In this document: positions 63,380 to 64,000 of the stretch, one piece after another
How positions within the stretch are numbered: position 1 is the stretch's first letter
Layout: the number at the start of each line of letters is the position of its first letter
The notes under the pieces: generated by a model
Told to the model about the DNA's origin: nothing
The model's input: the letters and a program-made list of their open reading frames with translations, nothing else
The model's database searches: none
Program-made: the position numbers and the translations under genes
NCBI GenBank assembly: GCA_020634795.1
Contig: JACKAZ010000006.1
Span: 186,001-250,000, forward strand
DNA: 64,000 nt
Source of the DNA: Ardenticatenales bacterium
GTDB lineage: Bacteria > Chloroflexota > Anaerolineae > Ardenticatenales > Ardenticatenaceae
Direction of reading: 5' to 3'

Positions 63380-64000
63380 ATGAGAGTCATCGGGACCGCG
63401 GGCCACGTCGATCATGGCAAGTCGACGTTGGTGCAAGCGCTGACCGGCATGAACCCCGATCGCCTGCAAGAGGAACAGGCACGAGCCATGACGATCGACC
63501 TCGGCTTCGCCTGGCTCACCCTGCCGAATGGCGAGGTGGTCAGCATCGTGGATGTGCCGGGTCATGAGGATTTCATCCGCAACATGCTGGCCGGGGTCGG
63601 TGCGCTCGACCTTGCGCTTTTCGTCGTTGCCGCCGACGAATCGCTAATGCCGCAGAGCCGCGAGCATCTGCAGATTCTCGATCTGCTAAAGGTGCCGCAG
63701 CTTATCGTCGCGCTCACCAAATGCGACCTCGCCGAAGATGAAGAGTGGCTGGAACTGGTGGAGATGGAGATCGAAGCGGCGCTGGCGGAGAGCACGCTGG
63801 CGGGTTCGCCGATCGTGCGGCTGTCGGCACGGACGGGTGCGGGCGTCGAGACGTTGGTCGTGGCGTTGCAACAGGCGCTGCAACAGCAGCCGTCGCGCCC
63901 CGACGTGGGTCGCCCCCGCCTCTCCATCGACCGCGCTTTCACCATGGCGGGCTTTGGCACGGTGCTCACTGGCACGCTGACCGACGGCAGCTTTGCGGTG
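63380..64000 (+). CDS. selB: Selenocysteine-specific translation elongation factor (partial, C-terminus outside window)
   Basis: First 207 codons of a translational GTPase that brings Sec-tRNA to the ribosome. Seen: G1 GTAGHVDHGKSTLVQAL at about 5-21, EEQARAMTIDLGFAWL (switch I, SelB-type with MTIDLGFA), G3 DVPGHEDFIRNMLAG, G4 TKCDLAE, and the beginning of domain II (DRAFTMAGFGTVLTGTL). RGMTIDLGFA/GHEDFI motifs separate SelB from EF-Tu. Start ATG 63380 is set by the N-terminus. Other sel genes are not in view. Confidence 0.93.
   Translation, partial: MRVIGTAGHVDHGKSTLVQALTGMNPDRLQEEQARAMTIDLGFAWLTLPNGEVVSIVDVPGHEDFIRNMLAGVGALDLALFVVAADESLMPQSREHLQILDLLKVPQLIVALTKCDLAEDEEWLELVEMEIEAALAESTLAGSPIVRLSARTGAGVETLVVALQQALQQQPSRPDVGRPRLSIDRAFTMAGFGTVLTGTLTDGSFAV

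Overview
The window reads as a GC-rich bacterial chromosome segment, most probably from a Chloroflexota (Anaerolineae/Caldilinea-like) genome. The hints are a fused MurF-alanine racemase, a choice-of-anchor-B protein, an abundance of NarL/DesK-type two-component pairs, WXG100 effectors in a non-actinobacterial background, and intergenic heptamer repeats. The taxonomic call is inference from gene content; no marker phylogeny was possible. No rRNA, tRNA or CRISPR array was recognised. Almost all genes are of ordinary chromosomal type.

Layout. 1-2.4 kb: a phosphate-signalling operon on the minus strand (phoU, PhoB-like regulator, PhoR-like kinase running off the left edge). 2.4-3.3 kb: a gene-free, hairpin-rich stretch. 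3.3-6.3 kb: a free-standing I9-type inhibitor/propeptide, a subtilisin, a sirtuin and a small membrane protein. 6.6-14.5 kb: a DUF4139 protein, carA-carB (carB broken by a 1-nt frameshift) and a secreted choice-of-anchor-B protein. 14.8-22.7 kb: a NarL-type two-component pair, DoxX, a cytochrome c lipoprotein, a large secreted HELNH/beta-propeller protein and a nuclease. 23-26.9 kb: a MutY homologue lacking its catalytic Glu, a HAD phosphatase and a PF10136 membrane protein.

27.3-32.0 kb holds the most unusual metabolic unit: an NMT1-type binding lipoprotein, a VOC-domain protein, a 61-aa membrane protein, an ABC ATPase, and one polypeptide in which an SsuC/TauC-type ABC permease is fused to a MenA/UbiA prenyltransferase. 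This suggests direct coupling of uptake of an aromatic quinone precursor to its prenylation. 32.1-42.6 kb is a minus-strand type VII-secretion-type effector region with two WXG100 effectors. One effector has its tenth codon region split by an intact 1570-bp insertion sequence with 16-bp terminal inverted repeats and a 6-bp target duplication; it is followed by three tandem near-identical immunity-type lipoproteins. The other is a zinc-metallopeptidase effector followed by a lipoprotein, a glycine-zipper module and two possible chaperone/adaptor genes. No secretion ATPase is in the window. rsgA sits between the two clusters on the plus strand.

42.9-52.5 kb: a serine hydrolase divergent from a PadR/HAAS pair with a near-perfect leaderless promoter, then typA, a PRiA4_ORF3-domain protein and murF-alr. 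52.5-53.0 kb: a block of REP-like hairpin repeats. 53.0-56.7 kb: an ABC-2 transporter operon with its own DesK/DesR-type pair and a candidate operator. 56.9-63.1 kb: IMPase, MBL hydrolase, GNAT, a coiled-coil protein and a DprE1/DprE2-like epimerase pair. From 63.4 kb the 5' part of selB runs off the right edge, so the organism probably uses selenocysteine.

A recurring theme is short degenerate tandem repeats of 7, 8 or 9 bp, different in sequence at each site, abutting start or stop codons at more than a dozen gene boundaries.
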